A program made the translations under genes and the position numbers. From Streptomyces dysideae (lineage in GTDB: Bacteria; Actinomycetota; Actinomycetes; Streptomycetales; Streptomycetaceae): a stretch of 64,000 nt of DNA. The notes under the pieces were generated by a model, which made no database searches, was not told the DNA's origin, and saw only the letters and a list, made by a program, of their open reading frames with translations. Location of the stretch: assembly GCF_001514305.1 (NCBI RefSeq), contig NZ_KQ949106.1, positions 63,967-127,966 on the forward strand. The letters run 5' to 3'. Positions 49,271 through 57,839 of the stretch are shown here, one piece after another (position 1 is the first letter of the stretch; every line of letters starts with the position of its first letter).

Positions 49271-51523
49271 GTGTCCCGCACCGCACTGCGCATCTGCCCC
49301 CTGTGTGAGGCCACCTGTGGCCTGACCCTCACCATCGAGGGCACCCGGGTGACCGGTGCCCGCGGCGATCGCGACGACGTGTTCAGTCGCGGCTTCATCT
49401 GCCCCAAGGGTGCTTCGTTCGGGGCCGTCGACGGCGACCCCGACCGGCTGCGCACCCCCCTCGTCCGCAGGGACGGTGAGCTGCGCGAGGCCACCTGGGA
49501 GGAGGCCTTCGACGCGGTCGCCGCCGGGATCCGGCCGGTCGTCGAACGGTACGGCCCGGACTCCGTCGGCGTCGTGCTCGGCAACCCCAACGTCCATACC
49601 ATGGCCGGCGCCCTCTACCCGCCCGTCCTGCTCGCCGGCCTCCGCACCCGCAGCCTCTTCACCGCGTCCACGGTCGACCAGATGCCCAAGCACGTCTCCA
49701 GCGGGCTCCTCTACGGCGACGCCCTCGCGATCCCCGTCCCCGACCTCGACCACACCGACCACCTGCTGCTCCTCGGCGCCAACCCCCTGGAATCCAACGG
49801 GAGTCTGTGCACCGCCCCCGACTTCCCGGGCAAGCTGAAGGCCCTCAAGGCCCGCGGCGGCACCCTCACGGTGATCGACCCGCGCCGCACCCGCACCGCC
49901 AAGCTCGCCGACCGGCACATCGCGATCCGGCCGGGCACTGACGCCCTGCTGCTCGCGGCGATGACGTACGTGCTGTTCCAGGAAGGGCTCGTGGATCTCG
50001 GCGAGTTGGCCCCGCACGTCCAGGGGATCGACGAACTTCGGGAATCCGTACGGGACTTCACGCCCGAAGCCGTCGCCGACGCCTGCGACGTGGACGCTGG
50101 CACGATCCGCGCCCTCGCACGTGAACTCGCCGCCGCCCCCACCGCCGCCGTATACGGCCGCATCGGCAGCTGCACGGTCCCGCACGGCACCCTGGCCAGC
50201 TGGCTGGTGGACGTCCTGAACATCCTCACCGGCAACCTCGACCGCCCGGGCGGCGCCCTCTTCCCGCAGGCGGCCACCGACAAGACGCCCCGTCCCGCCG
50301 GACCGGGCCACGGCTTCGCCCTGGGGCGATGGCACTCCCGGGTGAGCCGGCACCCGGAGGCGAAGGGCGAGTTGCCGCTCTCCGCGCTCGCCGAGGAGAT
50401 CGACACCGCCACGGAGCAGGGTGAGCCGGTCCGGGCGCTCGTCTCCGTCGCCGCCAACCCCGTGCTGTCCGCCCCGGACGGCAACCGCCTCGACAAGGCC
50501 CTCGACTCGCTCGACTTCATGGTCAGCGTCGACCCCTACCTCAACGAGACCTCCCGGCACGCCGACGTCGTCCTCCCCCCGCCCCCGCCCTCGCAGAGCC
50601 CGCACCACGACTTCGCCTTCAACACCCTCGCCGTACGCAACCAGGTCCGCTACACCCGTCCCGCCGTCCCCCTGGAGCCCGGCCGCATGGCCGAGACCGA
50701 GATCCTGGCCCGGCTGATCCTGGCGGCGACGGGCATGCACGGCGCCGATCCGGCCGCCGTCGACGCCATGGTCGTGGAGCAGACCCTCGGCAAGGCGGTC
50801 AAGGAGCCGCACTCCCCGGCGTACGGGCGGGATCCACGCGAACTGGCCGCTCAGCTCACCGGCGACAGCGGTCCCGAGCGGCGGCTGGACATGATGCTGC
50901 GCCTCGGCCCGTACGGCGACGGGTTCGGCGTACGGCCGGACGGGCTGACCCTGGAGAAACTGCTCGCCCATCCGCACGGCATCGACCTCGGGCCGCTCAA
51001 GTCGCGGTTGCCGCAGCCGCTGAAGACCGCGAGCGGCAAGGTCGAACTGCTGCCGCGGCCGATCGCCGACGATCTGCCCCGGCTCAGGGAAGCGCTGCGG
51101 GCGCGCCCCGACGGACTCGTGCTCGTCGGCCGCCGGCATCTGCGCTCCAACAACAGCTGGATGCACAACGTCCCCGCCCTCACCGGCGGCACCAACCGCT
51201 GCACCCTGCACATCCACCCCGAGGACGCCGAGCGGCTGGGCGTACGGGACGGGGCCGCCGTGCGCGTGAAGGGCGCCGGGGGAGAGGTGACCGCCCCCGC
51301 CGAGGTCACCGACGGCGTGCGCCGGGGTGTGGTGAGCCTGCCGCACGGCTGGGGCCACGACCGCCCCGGCACCCGCCTCAGCCACGCCTCCGCCGACCCC
51401 GGCGTCAACGTCAACCAGCTCCTCGACGGCACCCTCCTCGACCCGCTGTCGGGCAACGCCGTGTTCAACGGGGTGCCCGTCGAACTGGCCGCCGTGGCCG
51501 AAAAGCTCACCCCGCTGACCTGA
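49271..51523 (+). CDS. Molybdopterin oxidoreductase (formate dehydrogenase/nitrate reductase-like)
   Basis: 750 residues from GTG 49271 with GGGAGGA just upstream. The N-terminus carries the [4Fe-4S] ligands CPLCEATCG and FICPKG; then the Mo-bisPGD domains (ANPLESNGS, VIDPRRTRTAKLADRHIAIRPGTDALLLAAM, GNLDRPGGALFP, NETSRHADVVLPPP), and a C-terminal dinucleotide-binding domain (RSNNSWMHNVP, LHIHPEDAERLGVRDG). No Tat signal peptide, so it is cytoplasmic. Sequence alone does not separate formate dehydrogenase from nitrate reductase or an unknown substrate. A TetR-like operator precedes it. Confidence 0.9.
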   Translation: MSRTALRICPLCEATCGLTLTIEGTRVTGARGDRDDVFSRGFICPKGASFGAVDGDPDRLRTPLVRRDGELREATWEEAFDAVAAGIRPVVERYGPDSVGVVLGNPNVHTMAGALYPPVLLAGLRTRSLFTASTVDQMPKHVSSGLLYGDALAIPVPDLDHTDHLLLLGANPLESNGSLCTAPDFPGKLKALKARGGTLTVIDPRRTRTAKLADRHIAIRPGTDALLLAAMTYVLFQEGLVDLGELAPHVQGIDELRESVRDFTPEAVADACDVDAGTIRALARELAAAPTAAVYGRIGSCTVPHGTLASWLVDVLNILTGNLDRPGGALFPQAATDKTPRPAGPGHGFALGRWHSRVSRHPEAKGELPLSALAEEIDTATEQGEPVRALVSVAANPVLSAPDGNRLDKALDSLDFMVSVDPYLNETSRHADVVLPPPPPSQSPHHDFAFNTLAVRNQVRYTRPAVPLEPGRMAETEILARLILAATGMHGADPAAVDAMVVEQTLGKAVKEPHSPAYGRDPRELAAQLTGDSGPERRLDMMLRLGPYGDGFGVRPDGLTLEKLLAHPHGIDLGPLKSRLPQPLKTASGKVELLPRPIADDLPRLREALRARPDGLVLVGRRHLRSNNSWMHNVPALTGGTNRCTLHIHPEDAERLGVRDGAAVRVKGAGGEVTAPAEVTDGVRRGVVSLPHGWGHDRPGTRLSHASADPGVNVNQLLDGTLLDPLSGNAVFNGVPVELAAVAEKLTPLT

Positions 51524-51593
51524 GCAAAGCGCTGACCTGGAGTTTTGCGCTTATTGCTCGCATGTCAACGTCTTGTTAACGCTGCTTGGCGGG

Positions 51594-51649
51594 ACCTAAC
51601 GTCAACGCACCGCCGTCCCTGGTGGGATGTTCAAGGGCGAACGTTAGGT
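51594..51649. promoter_or_regulatory. Inverted repeat upstream of the CitMHS transporter gene
   Basis: ACCTAACGT at 51594-51602 and its exact complement ACGTTAGGT at 51641-51649, ending eight bases before the start codon. It may bind the regulator of the citrate transporter or fold in the leader RNA and mask translation. No classical ribosome site is apparent besides the AGG inside the right arm. Confidence 0.5.
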
Positions 51650-51657
51650 ATCCATTC

Positions 51658-53073
51658 ATGCTGACCATCCTCGGCTTCGCCATGATCGCGACCTTCCTGG
51701 TCCTGATCATGCTGAAGAAAATGTCGCCGATCGCGGCGCTCGTGCTGATCCCGGCACTGTTCTGCGTCTTCGTCGGGAAGGGCGCCAACCTCGGTGACTA
51801 CGTCATCGACGGCGTCACCAGCCTCGCCCCCACCGCGGCGATGCTCATGTTCGCGATCGTCTACTTCGGTGTGATGATCGACGTCGGGCTCTTCGACCCG
51901 ATCGTTCGCGGGATCCTGAAGTTCTGCAAGGCGGACCCGCTGCGGATCGTCATCGGCACCGCCCTGCTGGCCTCGATCGTCTCCCTCGACGGCGACGGCT
52001 CGACCACCTTCATGATCACGGTCTCGGCGCTGTACCCGCTGTACAAGCGCCTGGGGATGAGCATGGTCGTGATGACCGGTGTCGCCGCGATGGCCAACGG
52101 CGTGATGAACACCCTGCCGTGGGGCGGCCCGACCGCCCGTGCCGCGACCGCGCTGAAGCTGGACGCCAGCGACATCTTCGTGCCGATGATCCCGGCGCTC
52201 CTGGTCGGCCTCCTCGGCGTCTTCATCCTCTCGTACGTCCTCGGCATGCGGGAGCGCAAGCGTCTGGGCGTGCTGACGCTGGACGAGGTCCTGGTCGAGG
52301 AGAAGGCCGAGGAGACCGAGACCGTCCTCGTCGGCGCCGGCGGCTCCGGCGACGGCAAGGCCCCCGCGAAGACCACCGGCGGCGCCGGCACCGACGCGGA
52401 CGCGGACGACGACTCCGACGCGAGCGAGGGTCTGCAGGGTCTCGACCCCAACCGGCCCACCCTGCGCCCCAAGCTGTACTGGTTCAACGCGCTGCTCACG
52501 GTCACCCTGCTCACCGCCATGATCATGGAGTGGCTGCCGATCCCGGTGCTGTTCCTGCTCGGCGCCGCGCTCGCGCTCAGCGTGAACTTCCCGCACATCC
52601 CCGACCAGAAGGCCCGGCTCGCCGCCCACGCCGACAACGTCCTCAACGTCTCCGGCATGGTCTTCGCCGCCGCCGTCTTCACCGGCGTCCTCCAGGGCAC
52701 CGGCATGGTCGACCACATGGCCAAGTGGATGGTGGACGTCATCCCCGAGGGTATGGGCCCGCACATGGCCCTCGTCACCGGCATCCTGAGCCTCCCGCTC
52801 ACCTACTTCATGTCGAACGACGGCTTCTACTTCGGTGTCCTGCCGGTCCTCGCCGAGGCGGGCGCGGCCCACGGCGTCTCCCCGCTGGAGATGGCCCGCG
52901 CCTCCCTGGTCGGCCAGCCGCTGCACATGTCGAGCCCGCTCGTCCCGGCCGTCTACGTCCTGGTCGGCATGGCCAAGGTCGAGTTCGGCGACCACACCAG
53001 GTTCGTGGTCAAGTGGGCGGCGCTCACATGTCTGATCATCCTCGGGGCAGGGATTCTCTTCGGCATCATCTAG
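51658..53073 (+). CDS. CitMHS-family citrate transporter
   Basis: 471 residues with about 12 hydrophobic segments. Family markers include MLTILGFAMIATFLVLIMLKK, LDGDGSTTFMITVSALYPLYK, MNTLPWGGPTARAATALKLD and the C-terminal FMSNDGFYFGVLPVLAEAG with HMSSPLVPAVYVLVGMA. CitMHS proteins import citrate complexed with Mg2+ or Ca2+ in symport with protons. A charged Asp/Gly-rich loop (about 230-285) separates the halves. ATG 51658 follows the inverted repeat at 51594-51649. Its TAG stop is the first codon of the 53070-53302 element's CTAG terminus. Confidence 0.92.
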   Translation: MLTILGFAMIATFLVLIMLKKMSPIAALVLIPALFCVFVGKGANLGDYVIDGVTSLAPTAAMLMFAIVYFGVMIDVGLFDPIVRGILKFCKADPLRIVIGTALLASIVSLDGDGSTTFMITVSALYPLYKRLGMSMVVMTGVAAMANGVMNTLPWGGPTARAATALKLDASDIFVPMIPALLVGLLGVFILSYVLGMRERKRLGVLTLDEVLVEEKAEETETVLVGAGGSGDGKAPAKTTGGAGTDADADDDSDASEGLQGLDPNRPTLRPKLYWFNALLTVTLLTAMIMEWLPIPVLFLLGAALALSVNFPHIPDQKARLAAHADNVLNVSGMVFAAAVFTGVLQGTGMVDHMAKWMVDVIPEGMGPHMALVTGILSLPLTYFMSNDGFYFGVLPVLAEAGAAHGVSPLEMARASLVGQPLHMSSPLVPAVYVLVGMAKVEFGDHTRFVVKWAALTCLIILGAGILFGII

Positions 53074-53302
53074 TGCCCCGGCAGGCAACGTTCGCCCGTC
53101 AAGGAGCGGCGGCCGGTGCGTGCTCTCGGCGTGCCGGGTACAAGCCCTCGTACTGGACGTACTTGGGTTTGTGCCCGGTGCCCCCACTCGCCGCACCGGC
53201 CAAAAGTCCAAGTACATCCAGTACGAGGGCTTTCGTCCGGCGCGCCGAGAGCACGCACCGGACACCGCGGGCACCGCACAGGACTTTCGAAACACCCCCT
53301 AG
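53070..53302. repeat. 233-bp CTAG-bounded palindromic element (long copy)
   Basis: Starts CTAGTGCCCCGGCAGGCAAC and ends GACTTTCGAAACACCCCCTAG. Inside are two near-complementary arms, 53113-53181 and 53193-53261 (69 bp each, about 85% pairing), with an 11-nt loop, able to form a long hairpin. The ends match the 64-bp copy at 43836-43899. No open frame other than hairpin shadows, so it is non-coding; it could be a MITE-like mobile element and also act as a strong terminator after the CitMHS gene. Confidence 0.8.
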
Positions 53303-53344
53303 TCCCTCGCCCGTTACGTGGAGCCCTCCAGGGAGGACACGCCC

Positions 53345-54583
53345 ATGAGGCCCGGTGGGAACCGCGGCTGGCTGCTCCGCCTCGTCATCGCCTTCAGCTT
53401 CGCGCAGGGGGCGGTGTCGATGGCCCGGCCCGCCGTGTCCTACCGGGCCCTCGCGCTGGGCGCCGACGAGCGGGCCATCGGTGTGATCGCGGGGGTCTAC
53501 GCCCTGCTCCCGCTGTTCGCCGCCGTCCCGCTGGGGCGTCGCACGGACCACGGCCGCTGCGCGCCCCTGCTGCCGGTAGGGGTCGTCCTCATCTCGGGCG
53601 GCTGCGCGCTGAGCGGCATCGCCGACTCCCTCTGGGCGATGGCGATCTGGTCCGGCGTGATGGGCCTCGGCCACCTCTGCTTCGTGATCGGTGCCCAGTC
53701 GCTCGTCGCCCGCCAGTCCGCCCCGCACGAACAGGACCGCAACTTCGGCCACTTCACCATCGGCGCCTCGCTGGGCCAGCTGGTCGGCCCGATCGCGGCG
53801 GGCGCGCTGATCGGCAGCCCGGACATGGCGGGTTCCAGCGCCCTCGCCCTGCTCGTCGCGGGTGCGGGCGGCGCCGTCGCGCTCACTTCACTGTGGCGAA
53901 TAGAGAGCCGTACGACGGCCAAGTCCCGTAAGGAGCAAGGGGAGCGCGTCCCCGTCCAGCGCATCCTGCGCACCCGGGGCGTGCCCGCGGGCATCCTCAT
54001 CAGCATGGCGGTGCTCTCCGCGACCGACATCCTCACCGCCTACCTCCCGGTGGTCGGCGAACACCGGGGCATCGCCCCGTCGGTGATCGGCGTCCTGCTC
54101 AGCCTGCGCGCGGCGGCCACCATCGCCTGCCGCCTGGTGCTGACGCCCCTTCTCCGGCTGCTGGGCCGGGCGTTGCTGCTCACCGTCACCTGTCTGCTGG
54201 CGGCGCTGCTGTGCGCCGGCATCGCGGTGCCGGTGCCGGTGTGGGGGCTGGCCCTGATGCTCACGGTCCTCGGCTTCTGCCTCGGCGTCGGCCAGCCGCT
54301 GTCGATGACGACGGTCGTCCAGGCGGCCCCCGACGGCGCCCGCTCCACCGCCCTCGCCCTGCGCCTCACCGGCAACCGCCTCGGCCAGGTCGCCGCCCCG
54401 GCGACGGCGGGCCTGGTCGCGGGCGTCTCGGGGGTGGCGGCGCCGTTCGTGATGCTGGGCGTGCTGTTGCTGCTGTCGGCGGGGGTGGCACTGCGGTCGC
54501 CGGCGAAACCGGCCGGAGGGGCCGAGGCGGCTGCCGAGCCCCGTCGCCCCGGGTCGGCGGTGGGCCGGAAGAGGGCCATCTGA
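53345..54583 (+). CDS. MFS transporter
   Basis: 412 residues with 12 hydrophobic segments from ATG 53345 (GGGAGG about ten bases upstream). MFS loop signatures are present: VPLGRRTDHGRCAPLL between helices 2 and 3, and ARQSAPHEQDRNFGHFTIGASLGQLVGP. The second half ends LRLTGNRLGQVAAPATAGLVAGVSG, a pattern seen in small-molecule exporters. Substrate unknown. It lies just after the palindromic element, so it is probably transcribed separately from the citrate transporter. Confidence 0.9.
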   Translation: MRPGGNRGWLLRLVIAFSFAQGAVSMARPAVSYRALALGADERAIGVIAGVYALLPLFAAVPLGRRTDHGRCAPLLPVGVVLISGGCALSGIADSLWAMAIWSGVMGLGHLCFVIGAQSLVARQSAPHEQDRNFGHFTIGASLGQLVGPIAAGALIGSPDMAGSSALALLVAGAGGAVALTSLWRIESRTTAKSRKEQGERVPVQRILRTRGVPAGILISMAVLSATDILTAYLPVVGEHRGIAPSVIGVLLSLRAAATIACRLVLTPLLRLLGRALLLTVTCLLAALLCAGIAVPVPVWGLALMLTVLGFCLGVGQPLSMTTVVQAAPDGARSTALALRLTGNRLGQVAAPATAGLVAGVSGVAAPFVMLGVLLLLSAGVALRSPAKPAGGAEAAAEPRRPGSAVGRKRAI

Positions 54584-54639
54584 CGGGGGCCGCCGTCGCG
54601 GGAACCGCCCTCGTGTCGGCACCGGCGGCGGTCACCGCG

Positions 54640-54871
54640 TCGGGGTGCGCCGCGCCGACGGACGTATCGCCGTCTACACCGTCGACGCCGTCAAGTCGTA
54701 CGAGAAGGCGCACTCCCCAACCGCGAGGCGTACGTCGCCCGGGGCCGCCCCCAGATCCGCCTGATCACCCGTGGCGGCGCCTACGACCGCAAGACCGGCT
54801 ACGCCGGCAACGTGGTCGTGTTCGCCCACCTCACGCGGATCCGCGAGCCGCGTCCACAGCCCGAGCGCTGA
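54640..54871 (+). pseudogene. Truncated, frameshifted class F-type sortase with lost catalytic Cys
   Basis: The C-terminal portion of a sortase is readable in two frames. VRRADGRIAVYTVDAVKSYEKAH comes first, then after a one-base shift near 54712 the frame reads PNREAYVARGRPQIRLITRG followed by GAYDRKTGYAGNVVVFAHLT, ending at TGA 54871. In active sortases the strand before the Gly-Gly reads LITCGG with the nucleophilic cysteine; here it is LITRGG, Cys to Arg. The N-terminal half, including the catalytic His, is missing. So this is a dead gene by three independent lesions. A living sortase must be encoded elsewhere to serve the LAETG protein at 13869. Confidence 0.75.
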
Positions 54872-55043
54872 ATCCGACCGTCCGCTTTCTCACTTGGTGG
54901 ACCGGAGCGCCCGATCCCGCCCGTTCCCTTCCCTCGGCCGCACACAATCCGTTAACTTCCGTGACCCACAGCCCCGTTCGACCCGCTCGGGGCTCTTCGA
55001 CCGCGGAGCACCAGCGCCTGATTCCGCCCCCGGGGGCACCGTC

Positions 55044-56375
55044 ATGACACGCGCCATCTCTCTGCACGACGTGAGCAAGAGCTACGCCAAGGGCGTCCGC
55101 GTGGTGGACCGGCTCTCGCTGGACATCGAGCCCGGCGAGTTCCTCGTCCTGCTCGGACCCTCCGGCTGCGGCAAGTCCACCGTGCTCCGGATGATCGCCG
55201 GTCTTGAGGAGATCGACGAGGGCGAGCTGCTGCTGGACGGCGAGTACGCCAACGACCTGGCGCCGTCCGCGCGGGACATGGCGATGGTCTTCCAGAACTT
55301 CGCCCTCTACCCGAACATGACCAGCCGGGCCAACATCGGCTTCCCGCTGCGCGTCGAGGCCCCCGGCGCGGACCCGCGCCCCCGCGTGGACGCCACCGCC
55401 CGGATGCTGGGCATCGAGGACCTCCTCGACCGCCTCCCCGGCCAGCTCTCCGGCGGCGAACGCCAGCGTGTCGCCATGGGCAGGGCCATTGCCCGGCACC
55501 CCTCCGCCTTCCTGATGGACGAGCCGCTGTCCAACCTGGACGCCAAGCTCCGCAACCGGCTGCGCGCCGAGATATCCAAGCTGACCCGGGAGCTGGGCGT
55601 CACCACGGTCTACGTCACCCACGACCAGTCCGAGGCCATGTCGCTCGGCGACCGCGTCGCCGTCCTGCGCGGCGGTGTCCTCCAGCAGCTCGGCACCCCA
55701 CGCTCGGTCTACGCGCTACCCCGCAACGTCTTCGTCGCCGCCTTCATCGGCACCCCGCGCATCAACCTCCTGCGCGGTGTCGTCCGCGCCCCGCTGGACG
55801 GCGCGATGACCATCGGCCTGGGCCGGCAGGCCCTCCGGCTGCCCGAACCCCTCTCCCTGGACCACCAGTTGCTCCGCGTCCAGCAGGGCCGCGAGGTCAT
55901 CGTGGGCCTGCGCTCGGAGGCCGTACGGCTCGCCAAACCGGCTTCCGCCCGCCCCGGCGAGGTGCCGATCAGCGGACTGGTCGAGCATGTGGAGTTCCAG
56001 GGCCACGAGGTCCTCGTCCACTTCAACACCGGCTCAAGCCCCGCCGTCGTACCGGACCTGGAGGCCCCGCGCCCCGCCCGCCGGACCCGGCGCCGCCGCG
56101 AGGGCGGCAGGGTCCTGGGCCGTCTGAAGGAACGCGCCGGCGCCCTGCGGGCCGGCCCGGTGGTGGTCCTGGACGACCCGGCGGACGCCCGGGACCCCGC
56201 CCCGCCCGAGGGCCGCCTCCCCGGCGACCTCATCGTCCGCACCACCCCCGACCTCGAACTCCGGCACGGCATGCAGGTGCCCCTGCTCGTCGACATCGCG
56301 CACCTGTTCGTCTTCGACCAGCACGGCGAACGGATCTGCCCGGCCCCGGCGCGGCTGCCCGACCTGGAGGATTGA
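55044..56375 (+). CDS. Sugar-type ABC transporter ATP-binding protein (MsiK/UgpC-like)
   Basis: 443 residues. N-terminal ATPase: Walker A GPSGCGKST, Q-loop MVFQNFALYPNM, signature LSGGERQRVAMGRAI, Walker B FLMDEPLSNLDAKLR, H-loop VTHDQSEAMSLGDR. A C-terminal TOBE/MalK-like region follows (VIVGLRSEAVRLAKP, VEHVEFQGHEVLVHF), interrupted by a basic insert of about 40 residues (PARRTRRRREGGRVLGRLKE). No permeases or binding protein adjoin, so it probably serves several sugar transporters encoded elsewhere, as MsiK does. An IS remnant begins right after its stop. Confidence 0.88.
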   Translation: MTRAISLHDVSKSYAKGVRVVDRLSLDIEPGEFLVLLGPSGCGKSTVLRMIAGLEEIDEGELLLDGEYANDLAPSARDMAMVFQNFALYPNMTSRANIGFPLRVEAPGADPRPRVDATARMLGIEDLLDRLPGQLSGGERQRVAMGRAIARHPSAFLMDEPLSNLDAKLRNRLRAEISKLTRELGVTTVYVTHDQSEAMSLGDRVAVLRGGVLQQLGTPRSVYALPRNVFVAAFIGTPRINLLRGVVRAPLDGAMTIGLGRQALRLPEPLSLDHQLLRVQQGREVIVGLRSEAVRLAKPASARPGEVPISGLVEHVEFQGHEVLVHFNTGSSPAVVPDLEAPRPARRTRRRREGGRVLGRLKERAGALRAGPVVVLDDPADARDPAPPEGRLPGDLIVRTTPDLELRHGMQVPLLVDIAHLFVFDQHGERICPAPARLPDLED

Positions 56376-56381
56376 AGCTCT

Positions 56382-56401
56382 CTCCCGGATGAATCCGGGA
56401 G
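56382..56401. repeat. Subterminal hairpin of the IS605-type remnant
   Basis: CTCCCGGAT-GA-ATCCGGGAG is a perfect 9-bp stem with a 2-nt loop, beside the 3' end of the tnpB remnant, where IS605-family transposases recognise hairpins. It lies only seven bases after the ABC ATPase stop and may also terminate its transcript. Confidence 0.7.
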
Positions 56402-56409
56402 GTTCCTGC

Positions 56410-57364
56410 CTACCTTGCGGTGGCGGGTTTGACGCCGTTCGAAGCGCGCCTGACGACTGCCCTCCCGGCAGCCGGGACGAGCGCGTGGCCCGTCCGGTGT
56501 CGGTGAAGCACGGTGTGGGCGGCGTTGGTGTCGGCGTTGCCTTCCCAGCCGCACGCGGGGTTGTTGCACACGAACTCGGCCTGGTTCCTCCGGTTGCCCG
56601 GGGTCACTGTGTGGCACTGGGCGCATTCCTGGGAGGTGCCCGGGGCGGGGACCTCGGCCAGGAGTCCGCCCCGGCGGGCGAGCAGCCAAAGGCCGTGTTG
56701 GGCGGTTTCGCCGTCGGACAGGGCCGGCGGGACGGTGATGCCGGCGCCGATGCCGGCGCCGATGCCGGCCTCCGGGCCGGGATGCGGGCCGGGGGCGGGG
56801 GCCAGGGTGGTGACGCGGAAGGCGATGTGCCGACCCAGGGCGTCCTTGACCAGCCGCGCCCCGGTGATCTTGTTGTCCTTGTCCGCGTGCTTGCCGACGG
56901 GGAGGTCTTTGGTCCAGCAGAAGCGGACCCGGCCGAGCTCGGGGATGTCGACCATGCCCCACCGGCGGTGCACCCGCACCACGTGCAGGTCGCGGCCCTG
57001 CGGGGTGTCGATGCTCATCCTCGTGCGGAAGCGGGCCTTGAACTCTGGTGCCTGAGCCCGGCCCTCCCAGCCGTTCTTCCATGCCTGGAAGTAGGTTTTC
57101 AGCACGGCCTGGGCGGCCTGCGCGGGCCGCACGCCGAGCCAGTCCAGCTCCCTGCGGCCCCTGGCGGATGACCCCGTCGGCCGCCGCCAGGGTCCGCTTC
57201 GCCTTCGGGAGCATCGTCCACCAGTCGTGCAGCAGGTTCCAGGTGGTGCGCGCCGCATGCCCTTGTGCGTCCAGGACCGCCACCTGGGCAGGGTCGAGCG
57301 CCAGCCGGGCACGATGCCCGGACTGCCGCTTCACCAGCCCTTGCCGGCTGTCCTGTTGCCCCAT
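56410..57364 (-). pseudogene. tnpB: TnpB (RuvC-like) IS605 accessory protein, frameshifted and shortened
   Basis: Starts at ATG 57364 in one frame (MGQQDSRQGLVKRQSGHRAR, TWNLLHDWWTMLPKAKRTLA) and shifts near 57155-57175 into another (ELDWLGVRPAQAAQAVLKTY, GRVRFCWTKDLPVGKHADKD). The zinc ribbon CAQC...CNNPAC and the final RuvC aspartate in GNADTNAAHTVL are near the end. The central RuvC part between the QHGLWLLARRGGLLA and AEVPAPGTSQ segments is much shorter than in intact TnpB (about 400 residues), suggesting an internal deletion. A repeated GAGIGAGIGAG segment marks slippage. The RNA-guided nuclease activity known for TnpB is probably lost. Confidence 0.8.
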
Positions 57365-57416
57365 GGGCGTCGACGCCAGCGTTGGTTTGTGTCACCTCGC
57401 TGGACGCCGAACGGAG

Positions 57417-57564
57417 ATGTCAGAGCCGGTCGTCATGTGGTCTACAACCTCCATGCCCACTTGGTGTTTCTGACCAAATACCGTCGTGCTTCGCCGCCTC
57501 CTGCGGCGGAGCGCCCCTCACCGTCGTCAAGCAGTACATCCGGCAGCAGCAACGCCCGACCTGA
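57417..57564 (+). pseudogene. tnpA: TnpA (Y1 transposase) IS200-type, internally deleted
   Basis: ATG 57417 opens MSEP, then the frame changes to GRHVVYNLHAHLVFLTKYRR, the TnpA N-terminus with the HUH region. This is joined almost directly to GGAPLTVVKQYIRQQQRPT, the TnpA C-terminus, ending at TGA 57564. About 100 residues, including the second half of the HUH motif and the catalytic Tyr region, are missing. Together with the broken tnpB the element is immobile by itself. Confidence 0.75.
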
Positions 57565-57778
57565 CCACGCTCACTCCGGCTCCGCCGGAATGCCGCCCCG
57601 ACCTTCACCTCCACCGTGAACGGCGGAGCACTACCGACGAACTTGGTAGACCACGCCAGGCGGGCTTGGTGCGGGTGCGGTTCGACCGCGCCCTGAAGGT
57701 GCGCGGGGCTGTGCTGAATCTGCGGGCTACCGCCGCGTGGGTGCGACCGTCTGATCTCATGGGGTGTCTGGCGCCCAA

Positions 57779-57797
57779 AAACTAACGCCGCTAGTTT
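57779..57797. promoter_or_regulatory. Small inverted repeat upstream of the aldehyde dehydrogenase gene
   Basis: AAACTA-N7-TAGTTT, 42 bp before the start codon, at the boundary between IS-derived DNA and the dehydrogenase operon. It may be the operator for the operon; the regulator is not adjacent. Confidence 0.45.
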
Positions 57798-57839
57798 ATG
57801 AGCCGGACGACGACGCGGCCCCGCCCGGGAGGAAGCACG

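Larger units (their letters stand above)
56376..57640. mobile_element. Decayed IS200/IS605-family element
   Basis: Contains a frameshifted, shortened tnpB on the minus strand (56410-57364) and a heavily deleted tnpA on the plus strand (57417-57564), in the divergent arrangement of IS605-type elements. One end lies next to a subterminal hairpin at 56382-56401. Exact outer boundaries are estimates, because these elements have no terminal inverted repeats or target duplication. Confidence 0.75.

Noticed and set aside
53099..53931. Frames on both strands running from the palindromic element into the MFS gene
   Set aside because: The hairpin arms create mirrored open frames on both strands; they lack ribosome sites and overlap the MFS gene out of frame.
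56389..57171. Plus-strand frame antisense to the tnpB remnant
   Set aside because: Low-complexity Gly/Ala/Asp sequence arising opposite the decayed TnpB; no domain and no ribosome site.
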